NCBI GenBank assembly: GCA_002633115.1
Contig: NWBJ01000004.1
Location: forward strand, 1 to 34,050
Length of the DNA stretch: 34,050 bases
Source of the DNA: Muribaculaceae bacterium Zag1
GTDB lineage: Bacteria; Bacteroidota; Bacteroidia; Bacteroidales; Muribaculaceae
Reading direction: 5' to 3'
Below, one piece after another: positions 32,776-34,050 of this stretch (the stretch's first letter is position 1; the number at the start of each line of letters is the position of its first letter). The notes under the pieces are model-generated. The model had not been told where the DNA came from. It made no database searches and saw only the letters and a program-made list of their open reading frames with translations. A program made the translations under genes and the position numbers.

Positions 32776-34013
32776 AGCATCTTATCATATTGGGCGACGG
32801 CATGGCCGATCATCCTGTGGAGAGGCTTGGCGGAAAGACTCTCCTCCAATACGCATCTACCCCGGCTATGGACCAATTGGCTCGCGAAGGCCGATGCGGC
32901 ATACTTACAACAATCCCCGAAGGATTCGAGCCCGGCAGCGAAGTGGCCAATACTGCCATCCTCGGTTATGACCTAAGCCAGGTGTACGAGGGTCGCGGAC
33001 CCCTTGAGGCTGCCAGCATAGGCTATGAGATGGAGCCCGACGACTTGGCTCTGCGTTGCAATCTCATCACCCTCGAGGATAGAAAAATACTGAATCACCA
33101 TGGCGGCCACCTCGGCACTGAGGATGGCCATGTGTTGATACACCAGCTGCAGGAAGAGCTTGGCAGCGATGTGGTGAAATTCCTCCCCGGCATACAATAT
33201 CGCCATCTACTTATTATAAAAGGTGGCAGCAAATATATCGAATGCACTGCGCCGCACGACCATCCGGGCGAACCCTGGCGCGAACGCCTGGTCAAGCCAA
33301 TCGAGGGCATGGAGGATTTTCATGAGGATCAGCGCATGACCCCGCGTGAGACGGCGGACCTGCTCAATTATCTGATCGAGCGCTCCCACACAATACTTGA
33401 GAATTATCCTCTCAACCTGTCACGCAAGGCCCACGGCAAACCTATGGCCAACAGCATCTGGCCTTGGGGCGGAGGATATCGCCCACACATGCTCACCCTC
33501 GAAGACCAGTATCCGCAAGTCAAGAGCGGAGCCGTGATTTCGGCTGTCGACCTGATTCGTGGCATAGGCCACTATGCCGGATTGGATATCATCAAGGTAC
33601 CGGGAGCTACGGGCCTCTACAATACTAACTACGACGGCAAATGCCGCGCTGCCATCGAGGCGCTGAAGAAGACTGACTTCGTATTCCTCCACATCGAGGC
33701 AAGCGACGAGGCTGGCCATGACGGCGACCTTGACCTTAAGCTGCGCACCATCGAGAGCCTCGACCAGCATATAGTAGAACCAATACTGTGGGAAGTTGCC
33801 CGATGGGACGAACCCGTGTGCGTGGCTTTGCTGCCTGACCATCCCACGCCGGTAGAGCTGCGCACCCATGTGGCCGAGCCAGTGCCGTTTGCCTTCTGGT
33901 ACAAAGGCATGGAGCCCGACTCGGTGCAGACCTTCGACGAGGAGGCATGCGCCAAGGGAGCTTACGGCCATCTCTATCTTTCCCAATTCATGTACGAATT
34001 TATGAAATACTAA
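32772..34013 (+). CDS. apgM: ApgM-family phosphotransferase, probable homoserine kinase
   Basis: A 413-residue member of the alkaline-phosphatase-like superfamily, annotated as cofactor-independent phosphoglycerate mutase of the archaeal type. The metal-binding start LGDGMADHP (8-15), a cap domain, and the C-terminal metal motifs HIEASDEAGHDGD and LLPDHPTPVELR are all present. In Bacteroidetes and several other groups this subfamily is found within threonine operons that lack ThrB, and the subfamily has been proposed to be a homoserine kinase (TIGR02535). Here it starts inside the stop of thrA, supporting that role by context: ThrA makes homoserine and this protein would phosphorylate it for ThrC, which I expect just outside the window. 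A true glycolytic mutase role cannot be excluded from sequence alone. Confidence 0.9.
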   Translation: MKHLIILGDGMADHPVERLGGKTLLQYASTPAMDQLAREGRCGILTTIPEGFEPGSEVANTAILGYDLSQVYEGRGPLEAASIGYEMEPDDLALRCNLITLEDRKILNHHGGHLGTEDGHVLIHQLQEELGSDVVKFLPGIQYRHLLIIKGGSKYIECTAPHDHPGEPWRERLVKPIEGMEDFHEDQRMTPRETADLLNYLIERSHTILENYPLNLSRKAHGKPMANSIWPWGGGYRPHMLTLEDQYPQVKSGAVISAVDLIRGIGHYAGLDIIKVPGATGLYNTNYDGKCRAAIEALKKTDFVFLHIEASDEAGHDGDLDLKLRTIESLDQHIVEPILWEVARWDEPVCVALLPDHPTPVELRTHVAEPVPFAFWYKGMEPDSVQTFDEEACAKGAYGHLYLSQFMYEFMKY

Positions 34014-34024
34014 GAGAGGGTTTT

Positions 34025-34050
34025 GGTCTTTGGTTTTTAGTATTTGGAAA
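34025..34050 (+). repeat. Heptamer element after apgM (cut by window end)
   Basis: GGTCTTT-GGTTTTT-AGTATTT-GGAAA, the same ordered element as at 23904 and 28615. The window ends before the final C can be seen. Confidence 0.75.

Overview
The window looks like a chromosomal segment of a gut-type Bacteroidales bacterium, quite possibly a Muribaculaceae relative; the family is an inference. Upstream of several genes I see the Bacteroidetes promoter pattern (TTTG, about 19-21 bp, TAnnTTTG). Shine-Dalgarno sites are mostly absent, and the families are typical of the order: an FKBP lipoprotein, a DUF4919-like protein, a PBP with a C-terminal PASTA domain, and a fused aspartokinase-homoserine dehydrogenase followed by an ApgM-type protein.

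Positions 1-7800 are accessory and more AT-rich. They hold the start of a lipoprotein gene, two divergent ATPase genes (one with a PD-(D/E)XK nuclease tail), a metallophosphoesterase, an SGNH hydrolase, and a decayed type II restriction-modification pair: an endonuclease gene with an apparent internal deletion and a C5-cytosine methyltransferase frameshifted at a 7-T run. A CHAT-like C-terminal fragment follows. A perfect 35-bp inverted repeat brackets the nuclease-ATPase gene and one copy overlaps the promoter and start codon of the second ATPase, so an invertible on/off segment is conceivable.

Positions 7800-9580 carry an FKBP-type isomerase lipoprotein and a DUF4919-like secreted protein, each followed by a hairpin terminator.

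Positions 9590-25419 are a complete-looking division and cell wall (dcw) cluster on the minus strand, transcribed rsmH-ftsL-ftsI-murE-mraY-murD-ftsW-murG-murC-ftsQ-ftsA-ftsZ from a good promoter at 25388-25419. mraZ is not next to rsmH, and murF, ddl and murB are not in the cluster. Several genes overlap by 4 to 28 bases. The gaps that do exist are filled by 7-bp-period repeats, and in three cases the repeat supplies the stop codon of the preceding gene. A perfect 35-bp stem lies between ftsW and murG.

Positions 25420-25829 are a gene-free block of nested palindromes, including a 51-bp perfect palindrome and copies of a dispersed element with the core CCCCTACGGGG that recurs in five intergenic regions of this window. 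Next come leuS and nadA (minus strand), a 670-bp divergent intergenic region with six TTATCTACA-like 9-mers, and the threonine genes thrA and apgM (plus strand, overlapping by ATGA). ApgM probably acts as the homoserine kinase here. No rRNA, tRNA, CRISPR array, insertion sequence or phage gene was recognised.
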